Virus record (IMG/VR): IMGVR_UViG_3300046330_000173
Coordinates: 1 to 34,514 of that record
Origin: a virus
Length of the DNA: 34,514 nt
Reading direction: 5' to 3' (one strand)
Positions 1-6,510 of the stretch are shown here, piece after piece (positions within the stretch are counted from its first letter, which is position 1; every line of letters starts with the position of its first letter). A program made the translations under genes and the position numbers. The notes beneath the pieces were generated by a model. It saw only the letters and a program-made list of their open reading frames with translations. It did not search any database and was not told the origin of the DNA.

Positions 1-861
1 AGCATCATCATAGTCTTTTTGTGCATTTGATTTTTCGAAAAGTTCATCCTCTTGGTCTTTCATTAGTATTTTTTTTGCTGCTAACGCTTTATTACCACCT
101 AACAATTCTGTTTGTTTTCTTTCACCGGCACCAATCGAACTAGCTATAACATATGCTAAAGCGCCAGCTAATACTCCACCGGCAAGCAAAATACCAGCAG
201 GTGATAACAAAAATGATAAAAACCAATTACCCGCAGTTGATAATAAACTCAATAATGGTTTTAAAATATTCTTCATATTCATCAGGTCAGAAAGTGAATC
301 AAAAATACTTTCAAAGAAACCTTTAGTCTGTTCTTTTTCTTGCACTAATGAAGCAGTACCACCAACCATACCCAAAGCTTTCAATAACTCTTTGTGACGT
401 TTATCGTCCTCAAGTTTTCTTTCTTCCGCAAAGTTATTTTCTTTTTGTCTACGTTTCTTATCTTCTTCAGAAGTTTTTTTCAATAATCCGACAATACTAA
501 TCAGCACACTTTTCATACCAGAACTTTCTTGTTCTGATGGTGGTAAAGCAGATATCTTTTTATTCTTAGGATTTACATATTTTACACGACCCGCAAAGTT
601 TTCAATATCTTGGCGACTACGACCAGTAATTTTACCCAACAGTGCAGGACCAAGACGAGAACCACCAGTAAGAACTTTAGCAATGTTTAGTGGATCAAAT
701 TTTTCTTTGATGCCTTTCATTTTTGCCTGAGTTTTTAATGAAATTGCTTTTTTAATACCAGAAAAAACTCCTGAACCTTGAATAATTTCATCAGACAACA
801 AGGATGATAGTGACTGTTTTCTTATTGATCGTGCTTTTTGGTAGGATAAATTGTTGTCCAT
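1..861 (-). CDS. Tape-measure-like tail protein, partial (3' end outside window)
   Basis: An open frame starts with ATG at 861-859 and runs off the left edge, giving at least 287 residues without a stop. Its start overlaps the stop of the upstream 531-aa gene in a TAATG junction, so the two are probably translationally coupled. Residues about 130-170 form a highly charged helix rich in K, E, D and R. Further on is a hydrophobic stretch of about 45 residues (around 200-245) rich in Leu, Ala, Gly and Ile that could span a membrane. A charged coiled coil plus a hydrophobic segment, just downstream of the gp26 chaperone frames, is what a tape-measure or DNA-injection protein would show. The family is not recognised by sequence. 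The helix aligns without gaps to a 41-residue helix in the upstream protein, suggesting tandem relatives. Function is inferred from position and composition only. Confidence 0.6.
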   Translation of the reverse strand, partial: MDNNLSYQKARSIRKQSLSSLLSDEIIQGSGVFSGIKKAISLKTQAKMKGIKEKFDPLNIAKVLTGGSRLGPALLGKITGRSRQDIENFAGRVKYVNPKNKKISALPPSEQESSGMKSVLISIVGLLKKTSEEDKKRRQKENNFAEERKLEDDKRHKELLKALGMVGGTASLVQEKEQTKGFFESIFDSLSDLMNMKNILKPLLSLLSTAGNWFLSFLLSPAGILLAGGVLAGALAYVIASSIGAGERKQTELLGGNKALAAKKILMKDQEDELFEKSNAQKDYDDA

Positions 862-2456
862 TACTTTGCCCTTTGTGCTCTTATCATAGCATTAGTGTCA
901 TCTTCTTTTTTGACATTCTTTTTTGTTGTATCTGATGAATTATCAATTGCTATATTGTTTGCTGTGTTTTTTTGTTGTTGTGCATTTAATGCTTTTTTGG
1001 CATCAGCAGATAATTTTGAACCCGAATCTATTGTTTGGCCAGAATTGTTGCCGCTTGGTATGCCCTGTGGTGTATTCGAACCAGATTTTAAATTTCTTTC
1101 TCGGTCAATATCAAGAGCTTTGCCAATTTCTTCTGGAGAATTATGTGCCTTGTTGCCACCAATTCCAGAATAAAGTGATTCGCCCCTTTTCAAATTTGTT
1201 TTTGGTAATTTTTTACCAATAGATCCTTGTTTTATATCATATGGCACTCCAATAGATGAGAACTCTTTGGCTAGTTCTAATATAGCAGCATCTCGCGTTA
1301 CATTATTTCGGCCATGCAAATAATCATCCACAAGTTTTCTTTTTCTTTTTATTATACCCTCTGAGAACAAATAGTCTTGAGTCTCTGGTGTCAAGTAAGT
1401 GGTTTTTGGATCTATTTTTAATTTTTTTACCAATTCCAACATAGTTGGTGGAATTATTTGATAACGGCCAATAGTGAACACTGTGGTTGGTCCACCAGGT
1501 TTTAGATTTGGATTACCTTCTGGAAATTGTTTAGTTTTAGCAGCGTGATTCAAATAATCTGATATTGTCCATTTCGAAAAATTAATAGGTTCATTAGCAG
1601 GAATCATTTTATTATTGATGGTTCCCCTATTATACGCATTATATTCATTACCATCAAAAGATTTACCAGCAGAAGATTTACTTTCAAATAAAGCAATTCT
1701 TTCTGCGGTGCTACGACTGGATGCCAATGCTGCGTTGCCAGCAGTAACCAATGCAGCACCCACAGCAACTTTGGCTGCGGTTGCTGCTGCTGATCCAGCA
1801 CCTGGTGCCACTGGTGGAATTACCGGTGCACCAGGAACTGCCGGCGGTGCTGGCGGCGCTGGTGGTTTTGGTGCTGGCGGCGCCGGTGGTTTTGCTGGAG
1901 TACCAGCTGGCGGTTTTGCTGGCGGTTTCGCTGGAGTACCACCAGGTGGTTTCGCTGGAGTGCCACCAGGTGGTTTCGCTGGAGTGCCACCAGGTGGTTT
2001 CGCTGGAGTGCCACCAGGTGGTTTCGCTGGAGTGCCACCAGTACCGCCAGGTTTTGCTGGAGTACCACCAGTACCACCAGGTTTTGCTGGAGTACCACCA
2101 GGTTTTGCTTGTGCTGGTGCTTGTTGTGCAGGTGTTTTTTGACCTGGTTTTGAACCTTTTGTTTTCTTACCAGTCAATGCTTGTATTATTTCTTGATTGC
2201 GATTATCTTTTTCTTTCTGTTCTTCTTTGAAGTAATTCTGTTTTTCTTGTATTTCAAGTTTTTTTGCAACTTCAGACTTGACCATCATTTTGTATATCGT
2301 ACCCAAAATTTCTGGATTACTTGAGTCACTCAAGTCAGTCATTGATGAATCGCCACCAAATAGTTTAGATACAAGTGAACGTGTTTTTTCAACACCACGA
2401 GATAATAGACTACTCGTGGTGCCTTTAGTTTGTTCAGATAATTCTGGTTTTGCCAT
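861..2456 (-). CDS. Tail protein with Pro-rich linker and lysozyme-like domain
   Basis: This 531-aa protein has four parts. Residues 1-100 are polar and helical (KSEVAKKLEIQEKQNYFKEE near 60-80). Residues 102-222 are a Pro/Ala/Lys/Gly linker with PAKPGGTGGT and PAKPPGGT repeats. An Ala-rich segment follows (222-246). Residues about 252-450 look like a lysozyme or transglycosylase fold: a candidate catalytic Glu in FESK (E258), YNAYNRG at 272-278, GRYQIIPPTM at 330-339, TQDYLF at 359-364 and GIGGNKAHN near 431. Such domains cut peptidoglycan, and here one would act from the virion during infection. The start ATG overlaps the stop of the gp26 -1 frame (TAATG) and the end overlaps the next start. 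Being directly after the chaperone frames suggests a tape-measure or hub-associated role. The lysozyme-like assignment is from motifs; exact GH family is uncertain. Confidence 0.75.
   Translation of the reverse strand: MAKPELSEQTKGTTSSLLSRGVEKTRSLVSKLFGGDSSMTDLSDSSNPEILGTIYKMMVKSEVAKKLEIQEKQNYFKEEQKEKDNRNQEIIQALTGKKTKGSKPGQKTPAQQAPAQAKPGGTPAKPGGTGGTPAKPGGTGGTPAKPPGGTPAKPPGGTPAKPPGGTPAKPPGGTPAKPPAKPPAGTPAKPPAPPAPKPPAPPAPPAVPGAPVIPPVAPGAGSAAATAAKVAVGAALVTAGNAALASSRSTAERIALFESKSSAGKSFDGNEYNAYNRGTINNKMIPANEPINFSKWTISDYLNHAAKTKQFPEGNPNLKPGGPTTVFTIGRYQIIPPTMLELVKKLKIDPKTTYLTPETQDYLFSEGIIKRKRKLVDDYLHGRNNVTRDAAILELAKEFSSIGVPYDIKQGSIGKKLPKTNLKRGESLYSGIGGNKAHNSPEEIGKALDIDRERNLKSGSNTPQGIPSGNNSGQTIDSGSKLSADAKKALNAQQQKNTANNIAIDNSSDTTKKNVKKEDDTNAMIRAQRAK
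1921..2100 (-). repeat. 24-bp and 30-bp coding tandem repeats in the Pro-rich linker
   Basis: About five near-identical 24-bp units (1921-2040) encode PAKPPGGT. Two adjoining 30-bp units (2041-2100) encode PAKPGGTGGT. All are in frame in the 531-aa gene. The units are nearly identical at DNA level, so copy number could change by slippage and lengthen or shorten the flexible linker before the lysozyme-like domain. Confidence 0.9.
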
Positions 2457-2644
2457 TAGGTTCTCATTCGTTCTTTGATTTTCTGATTTTCTTCCTCAAT
2501 ATACTGAACTAACATAGCAACATATACATCCCTTTCCCACGGCATCATATTGTCCAATTCAGTCAGACTATACTTGTGGTGTTGCATCATCGAGAAATTC
2601 GTCTTATAATGATTTCTCAGATTGTCGTGGCGAAAGGTTATACG
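2456..2644 (-). CDS. -1 frameshift extension of gp26 (tail-chaperone 'T' part; gp51-like position)
   Basis: Reading from the slippery site at 2650-2644 in the -1 frame gives 62 codons and then TAA at 2458-2456. The stop overlaps the start of the 531-aa gene (TAATG). The peptide starts RITFRHDNLRNHY, includes MMQHHKYSLTELDNMMPWE, and ends with a charged helix (EEENQKIKERMRT). The fusion would be 240 + 62 = 302 residues. There is an internal ATG at 2590, but no clear Shine-Dalgarno precedes it, so frameshifting is the more natural way to make this product. The arrangement matches the G/GT tail-assembly chaperone pairs found just before tape-measure genes. In T4 the small hub-assembly factor gp51 is associated with gp26 in function; equating this frame with gp51 is inference from position and was not supported by sequence recognition. 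Confidence 0.7.
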   Translation of the reverse strand, partial: RITFRHDNLRNHYKTNFSMMQHHKYSLTELDNMMPWERDVYVAMLVQYIEEENQKIKERMRT

Positions 2645-3363
2645 AAAAAACTTTCCAATCCCTCCACGTTAATCGTGTGATGGAATCCACATTTCTTGCA
2701 ATCCATTTCGACTGTTTCTTTTAACTTTGGTAAGTTATTAAAGAATGCTTCAACTTTACTGAATTGTTCTTGGTTCATAGTCTCAACAAAATCGACCATT
2801 TCTTCTACTGGTGTTTCTTTACCGTAGTAGAATTGTTCGCCATCGTAAATGTATTCGATACTCTGTGCAATCATATTAAATGTAATATCTGTAATATCAT
2901 CATACTTGATGGAATCTTTTACGATACCAAATTCTGGGTACTTCATTTTGACCATTAATTTATCAGTCAATTGAATCTCTGGTGAGATTGATTCATCCAT
3001 CTTTACTTTAATCTCTAACAGATTAATTTGTTTTTCCATGATATTACCACACTCAACATCATCAACCTCATTATTACAACGATAACGCGAATCGATTGTT
3101 TCTCCTACCGACTTTGCACGAAGGTTGATGAAGTAATATTCAATATCAATAATAGGTAATGTATCAATGTCCACATTTTCTGTTAGTGTACAGTTGTATA
3201 GAATATCATGAATAGACTGGTGAATGGAACCGGAATCACTTGACTCCATTGCCATTAACAGATTTCTCTGTTCTTTCACCAAGAATGGTCTAAATTTAAT
3301 TTTCTTTTTCGATACTGGTAGTTCTAGTTCATATGTTGGCACATCAATTTTTGGTAAAGCCAT
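2638..3363 (-). CDS. 26: gp26-family baseplate hub/tail assembly protein
   Basis: This 241-aa product looks like the T4 gp26 family (Pfam T4_baseplate). It has the LPKIDVPTYELELP-type start, a mostly helical body and four cysteines in two pairs (C96/C105 and C222/C225, the latter in DCKKCGFHH), which could bind zinc. In T4, gp26 is needed for hub assembly but is not prominent in the finished baseplate, which fits a chaperone role. CAGGAG lies 7 nt before the start at 3363. The gene follows the gp19-family gene and precedes the lysozyme-domain gene. Its last codons carry a perfect -1 slippery heptamer, so a 302-aa extended form is expected at low frequency. Family call is fairly firm; the chaperone role rests on gene order and the frameshift signal. 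Confidence 0.8.
   Translation of the reverse strand: MALPKIDVPTYELELPVSKKKIKFRPFLVKEQRNLLMAMESSDSGSIHQSIHDILYNCTLTENVDIDTLPIIDIEYYFINLRAKSVGETIDSRYRCNNEVDDVECGNIMEKQINLLEIKVKMDESISPEIQLTDKLMVKMKYPEFGIVKDSIKYDDITDITFNMIAQSIEYIYDGEQFYYGKETPVEEMVDFVETMNQEQFSKVEAFFNNLPKLKETVEMDCKKCGFHHTINVEGLESFFV
2644..2650 (-). promoter_or_regulatory. Slippery heptamer T_TTT_TTC for -1 ribosomal frameshifting
   Basis: On the minus strand the frame-0 codons AGT TTT TTC GTA TAA end the gp26 frame. The last T of AGT with TTT TTC makes X_XXY_YYZ (T_TTT_TTC), two codons before the frame-0 stop. Slipping by -1 after the second Phe codon opens the 62-codon frame downstream. Confidence 0.75.
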
Positions 3364-3389
3364 AATAACTCCTGAATTACATTAATTAA

Positions 3390-3908
3390 TCAAAATAACG
3401 GGAACGAAAAGTCTCTTTCCCAACGAGTATAAGCAAATGTTACAGATAATTTATGATAACTGTCGGTACTCCAATCCAAATCCAATTGGTTCATTGACAC
3501 TGGATATGCATCAATTAGTTTAACAGAGTATGCTGGACGGTTTGTTACATCATATTGTGTGATTATTATGTCAGCCACATAATCACTCTTATAACCAAAG
3601 TTGTTAGTATTTGTTGGATTGATACGTTCGAACCATCTATCAAAAAATACCTTTTGAGCCATATCGTCTGTAACCATAAACGTCAGATCAACATCACTGT
3701 ATGTCATCAAGTAAGGAAACTTTTCAATTGGACCATATGTTCTTTGTTCTGTGGTCGCCAATGTTTTACCTGGCAATTGAGCAGATTCGCAACGATACAA
3801 CAAACTATATGATCCACCAAATTTTGGATAAATCTGTACATCAAATCGACTCGGTCTTGATAAGTCGGTTTGGAAACTAGATTTAAAACTTTGTATGCTT
3901 CCTGGCAT
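3390..3908 (-). CDS. Tail tube family protein (gp19/gp54-like)
   Basis: This 172-aa protein resembles the T4 gp19 family of tail tube proteins: PSRFDVQIYPKF near residue 20, a middle GKTLATTEQRTYGPIEKFPY segment, DVDLTFMVTDDM, a FFDRWFERIN motif, and a C-terminal beta-rich YPVSMNQLDLDW region. T4 gp19 is of similar length (163 aa) and forms the hexameric tube; gp54 is a larger relative that starts tube growth on the baseplate. This copy sits with hub-assembly genes and no sheath gene is in view, so it may be a second, baseplate-proximal tube paralogue rather than the main tube protein. Its ATG abuts the upstream stop (TAAATG), with AGGAA a few bases before it. Confidence 0.75.
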   Translation of the reverse strand: MPGSIQSFKSSFQTDLSRPSRFDVQIYPKFGGSYSLLYRCESAQLPGKTLATTEQRTYGPIEKFPYLMTYSDVDLTFMVTDDMAQKVFFDRWFERINPTNTNNFGYKSDYVADIIITQYDVTNRPAYSVKLIDAYPVSMNQLDLDWSTDSYHKLSVTFAYTRWERDFSFPLF

Positions 3909-4532
3909 TTAGGAATTCCTTATTTCTTCTACTGATTCTTGCCATACCTGATTAGGAGTGGCACCTTTGAATTGTTGAACTGGTATATGAATGGCAATAT
4001 CCCATTCTTCAGGTAAAACGGCAAGAATTCTGGATTTCACATGGGGATACAAATAACGTTTGATGCAAGGTCTGAACTCTTTAAATCGTTTTGACGCCTC
4101 TAGGATGTCATAGGTGATGCGGATACGCTTAATTTCATCATCATCATCATTTAAGATTGCAAGTGCCATCAACTTTCGCATGAATGCCACTCTATATTTA
4201 AGTGGCAGATAATGTAGGTTGAGTCCTAGGAAACCATCATCATATCTCTGTAATGGCATAACCAGAGGAAACCTGTCATAATATGGCAAGTCATGTTTAC
4301 CTTTTGGATCATATACAAAGAAGTACAATGCACCAATTAAGAACTTTTGTCGATTAAAAGGACTAGTATATCGACTTTTTTCTTTGGTTAATGGTATTGC
4401 AAGTCTACTTGGATTTCTCAATTCTGCAATCTTTTTGGTTAACCAAAGAATCGATTCTCGACCCATGGTTTTCAAGTTGGCAGCAGATTTCTCGCCAGAT
4501 AGTGATGTTAAGATTGATGGTTTTATAGTCAT
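3909..4532 (-). CDS. Possible gp2-like DNA end protector / head completion protein
   Basis: This 207-aa basic protein has a clear conserved-looking core: FFVYDPKGKHDLPYYDRFPL followed by DGFLGLNLHYLPLKYR at about residues 92-114. In T4 genes 2 and 4 are neighbours; gp2 protects the ends of packaged DNA from host RecBCD. The gp4 gene lies just upstream here, interrupted only by an opposite-strand ORF, so gp2 is the best guess. I recognise the core as one seen in T4-like phages but cannot confirm the gp2 match by residues. No Shine-Dalgarno precedes the ATG at 4532; instead an ACTAAATA late-promoter-like octamer ends 4 nt before it. The end abuts the tube gene. Confidence 0.5.
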   Translation of the reverse strand: MTIKPSILTSLSGEKSAANLKTMGRESILWLTKKIAELRNPSRLAIPLTKEKSRYTSPFNRQKFLIGALYFFVYDPKGKHDLPYYDRFPLVMPLQRYDDGFLGLNLHYLPLKYRVAFMRKLMALAILNDDDDEIKRIRITYDILEASKRFKEFRPCIKRYLYPHVKSRILAVLPEEWDIAIHIPVQQFKGATPNQVWQESVEEIRNS

Positions 4533-4544
4533 GGTGTATTTAGT
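4533..4544 (-). promoter_or_regulatory. Candidate late promoter ACTAAATA next to the start codon
   Basis: On the minus strand ACTAAATA is followed by CACC and then ATG at 4532. It differs from the T4-type late motif TATAAATA by two bases. A T4-spaced start, about 6 nt after the motif, would fall at the start codon. Confidence 0.4.
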
Positions 4545-4557
4545 TATAGACCTAAGT

Positions 4558-4565
4558 GATAAATA
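4558..4565 (+). promoter_or_regulatory. Candidate late promoter GATAAATA before the NUMOD3 ORF
   Basis: GATAAATA overlaps the first in-frame ATG (4565) of the NUMOD3 ORF. If it is used, transcripts would begin near 4571 and translation would need a later start, such as the ATG at about 4595. Confidence 0.4.
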
Positions 4566-5020
4566 TGGGACACAAACAACAATTTCTACAAGATATTATG
4601 TATTCATTCACCATAACAACAAAAGAATTTGAAAGGATGAACAATTGTTTGTCTCTATTTTTAGACATAGACTGTCATAATATTGAATATAAAAACACTA
4701 CTTTTTATACAAAATCGTCAGGTGCGACAAAGGGCACAACAGGATACAAATACACCGAACAACAAAGAAAAAATATAAGCGATAGCCTAAAAGGAAAATC
4801 GAGTTCATGGTTAGGGAAAAAACATTCAGAAGAAACAAAAAATAAAATATCTGAACAAAAAAAAGGCAAAAAACTTTCTGAAGAAACTAAACAAAAAATG
4901 AAACTGGATGGTAGACAAGGACGTAAACACTCAGAAGAAACAAAAGAAAAAATGAAACAATTGGCATTAATACGAGAAGAATCTAAAAGGAATCTAAAAA
5001 ATCAAACTTTAGGTAATTGA
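4565..5020 (+). CDS. NUMOD3-only homing-endonuclease-like ORF (probable remnant)
   Basis: The protein is about 150 aa. From residue 60 it has three NUMOD3-type DNA-binding repeats with the core (W/R)xGKKHSEETKxK: GKKHSEETKNKISEQ, GKKLSEETKQKMK and GRKHSEETKEKMK. Such modules normally follow a GIY-YIG or HNH nuclease domain. The N-terminal 55 residues show neither, so this may be a nuclease-dead remnant or a module with an unrecognised catalytic part. It lies on the plus strand between two minus-strand genes, and its last 19 bp overlap the 3' end of gp4. A GTG at 4556 could also start the frame; no start has a convincing RBS. The NUMOD3 repeats resemble those of the GIY-YIG gene at 20496-21242. 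Low-complexity Lys/Glu codons set it apart from neighbours. Confidence 0.65.
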   Translation: MGHKQQFLQDIMYSFTITTKEFERMNNCLSLFLDIDCHNIEYKNTTFYTKSSGATKGTTGYKYTEQQRKNISDSLKGKSSSWLGKKHSEETKNKISEQKKGKKLSEETKQKMKLDGRQGRKHSEETKEKMKQLALIREESKRNLKNQTLGN

Positions 5021-5451
5021 TCTTCAGTAAAAATAACAAATTCCCATCCTCGATCCAAGCAATATTCTCTTGCGTGCTTCCATTTTGATTGATTTACTCC
5101 CCATGTCGTTACTTCTGTGATATATTGTTTTGTGATTCGTTTCTTCACTTCTGGTTGAACCGTCTGTTTTTTTGGTTTAACTTCTATCATCCAAGTTTTT
5201 AATAAACCATTTTTGTCTTTTACTTTTATGACAAAATCGGGAAAATAACGATGTCTATGTCCATCAACAGGAGATATATATGGTACAATAATTTCTTCAC
5301 TGGACCACTCAACAACCCAACTTTCTGTATCAAATTTATGCATAAATCTAGCTTCCCAACTGGAACGGTAGATGATATTTGTATGGTCACCCATGTATTT
5401 TTGGGGGTTGGATGGTGTAAATACACCTTTATATGCTTTTGAATATGCCAT
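5002..5451 (-). CDS. 4: gp4-like head completion protein, predicted PD-(D/E)xK nuclease
   Basis: The 149-aa product matches T4 gp4 (about 150 aa) in length and motifs: KGVFTPSNPQKYMGD, TNIIYRSSWEARFM (E33), IIVPYISPVDGHRHRYFPDF (D72) and MIEVKPK (E90, K92). D72 with E90xK92 has the spacing of a PD-(D/E)xK nuclease of the TnsA type. In T4, gp4 acts after DNA packaging to complete the head for tail joining. The TNIIYRSSWE and YISPVD blocks make the family call strong. The gene starts the minus block and is divergent from gp48. The CAT complement of its start codon is part of a plus-strand late-promoter motif. No Shine-Dalgarno is visible upstream; a TATACATA element ends 6 nt before its ATG. 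Confidence 0.88.
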   Translation of the reverse strand: MAYSKAYKGVFTPSNPQKYMGDHTNIIYRSSWEARFMHKFDTESWVVEWSSEEIIVPYISPVDGHRHRYFPDFVIKVKDKNGLLKTWMIEVKPKKQTVQPEVKKRITKQYITEVTTWGVNQSKWKHAREYCLDRGWEFVIFTEDQLPKV

Positions 5452-5456
5452 AAATA
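5449..5456 (+). promoter_or_regulatory. Candidate late promoter CATAAATA for the gp48 operon
   Basis: CATAAATA lies in the divergent gp4-gp48 junction, 33 nt before the chosen gp48 start. Its first three bases are the complement of the gp4 start codon. Transcription would begin near 5462 and give a leader of about 28 nt carrying the AAGGA at 5481. Confidence 0.5.
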
Positions 5457-5489
5457 CTATGTATAACTTTTAAAAAAATGAAGGAAAAA

Positions 5490-6509
5490 ATGGCAGAAAT
5501 TACGATTGGTCAAACTTCTGGAGTATCTGGGCCAACTGCGCCACTATTTATTAGTCCATATGATACGAAATACCTACAGTATCCAAGAGATTTGGCTACA
5601 ACACCAAAACTACACTCTGTTAATTTTAGAGCATACGCCATTGAAGCAAAAGCACTATCCGACGCGGTTCAATCATTACGCGAACCATTAACACAACTAT
5701 CCAACATAACTACTGGTGATGCTGTTAATGCCGCTGCTGGTGTTGCTCAAGCAACTGTAAACGGAACAATTGCTGTAGTTAATGGTGGTTCTTCATTGCC
5801 GGATATAACAGTCAATTCAGTAATAAATGGATTACAGAGTGGTGTTGATAGTGCCGCAGAATCAGGAATTAAAATTAATAGTGCTATTAATAGTTTAAAC
5901 AAAATTAGTCGCTCAACAATTGCCAAAGACAGTATAACATTATATATGCCAGAGAATGTACAATTCTCATATGCGGCACAATATGGCAATTTAAGTATTG
6001 CTGAAGCATTAGAGTCTGTTCCATTGGTTAAAGGCGTCGCAAAAGCAATCACATCAACAATCGGCAAAGAAGGAAATGCAGCAGCCAGATTGCTATTAAA
6101 TGCAGCAGGTTATGTTTTTAACCCACAACAACAAGTATTATTTGAGGGTATTGACTTCAGAGAATATAGCATGACCTTCACTTTTACTCCATTTAACAAA
6201 CAAGAATCTGATGAAGTTGCACAGATCATCAAATCATTCAGAAAAAATGCTGCACCAACAATAGTAAAAGCTACTGGCGGTTTCTTTTTTAATCCACCAG
6301 CGGTTTTTGATATAACATATCTGTTCAATAGTGCTCTTAATAATAATATAAGTCAAGTAAAACGTAGTGTGTTGAAGAATGTTGATGTTAATTATGCACC
6401 AAATGGTTGGGCAACACACGAAGATGGTTCACCAGTACAAATAGTTATGTCATTAAACTTCCAAGAAATAGAATTGGTTGATAGTGCAGACATTGAGAAC
6501 GGTTACTAA
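5490..6509 (+). CDS. 48: gp48-like baseplate tail-tube cap protein
   Basis: The product (339 aa from the chosen start) matches T4 gp48 (about 364 aa), the hexameric cap that joins hub and tail tube. Seen are YLQYPRDL near the N-terminus, NFRAYAIEAKA, LYMPENVQFSY, and the strong block VLFEGIDFREYSMTFTFTPF followed by ESDEVAQIIKSFRKNAAP, then a C-terminal DVNYAPNGWATHEDGSPV and MSLNFQEIELV. These last blocks are shared by gp48 and gp54 families. An ATG at 5478 is also in frame, but AAGGA at 5481-5485 fits the ATG at 5490. The next gene starts one base after the stop. Between the two halves is a variable Ala/Val/Ser-rich stretch (about residues 65-150). Confidence 0.85.
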   Translation: MAEITIGQTSGVSGPTAPLFISPYDTKYLQYPRDLATTPKLHSVNFRAYAIEAKALSDAVQSLREPLTQLSNITTGDAVNAAAGVAQATVNGTIAVVNGGSSLPDITVNSVINGLQSGVDSAAESGIKINSAINSLNKISRSTIAKDSITLYMPENVQFSYAAQYGNLSIAEALESVPLVKGVAKAITSTIGKEGNAAARLLLNAAGYVFNPQQQVLFEGIDFREYSMTFTFTPFNKQESDEVAQIIKSFRKNAAPTIVKATGGFFFNPPAVFDITYLFNSALNNNISQVKRSVLKNVDVNYAPNGWATHEDGSPVQIVMSLNFQEIELVDSADIENGY

Positions 6510-6510
6510 T

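Noticed and set aside
1615-2142. 175-aa Gly/Pro/Ala-rich ORF on the plus strand
   Set aside because: It is the antisense of the linker repeats of the 531-aa gene; no RBS, and the protein is pure low complexity.
2456-2590. Separate small gene starting at ATG 2590
   Set aside because: No Shine-Dalgarno, and the frame is open upstream to a perfect slippery site, so frameshift expression is favoured. Not fully excluded.
4556-4564. GTG 4556 as start of the NUMOD3 ORF
   Set aside because: It overlaps a late-promoter-like motif and has no RBS; ATG 4565 or a later ATG is more likely.
5478-5489. ATG 5478 as gp48 start
   Set aside because: The AAGGA lies after it and is well spaced for ATG 5490.
6478-6510. 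Upstream extension of gp53 to 6478
   Set aside because: It overlaps gp48, and ATG 6511 directly after the gp48 stop gives the normal gp53 length.
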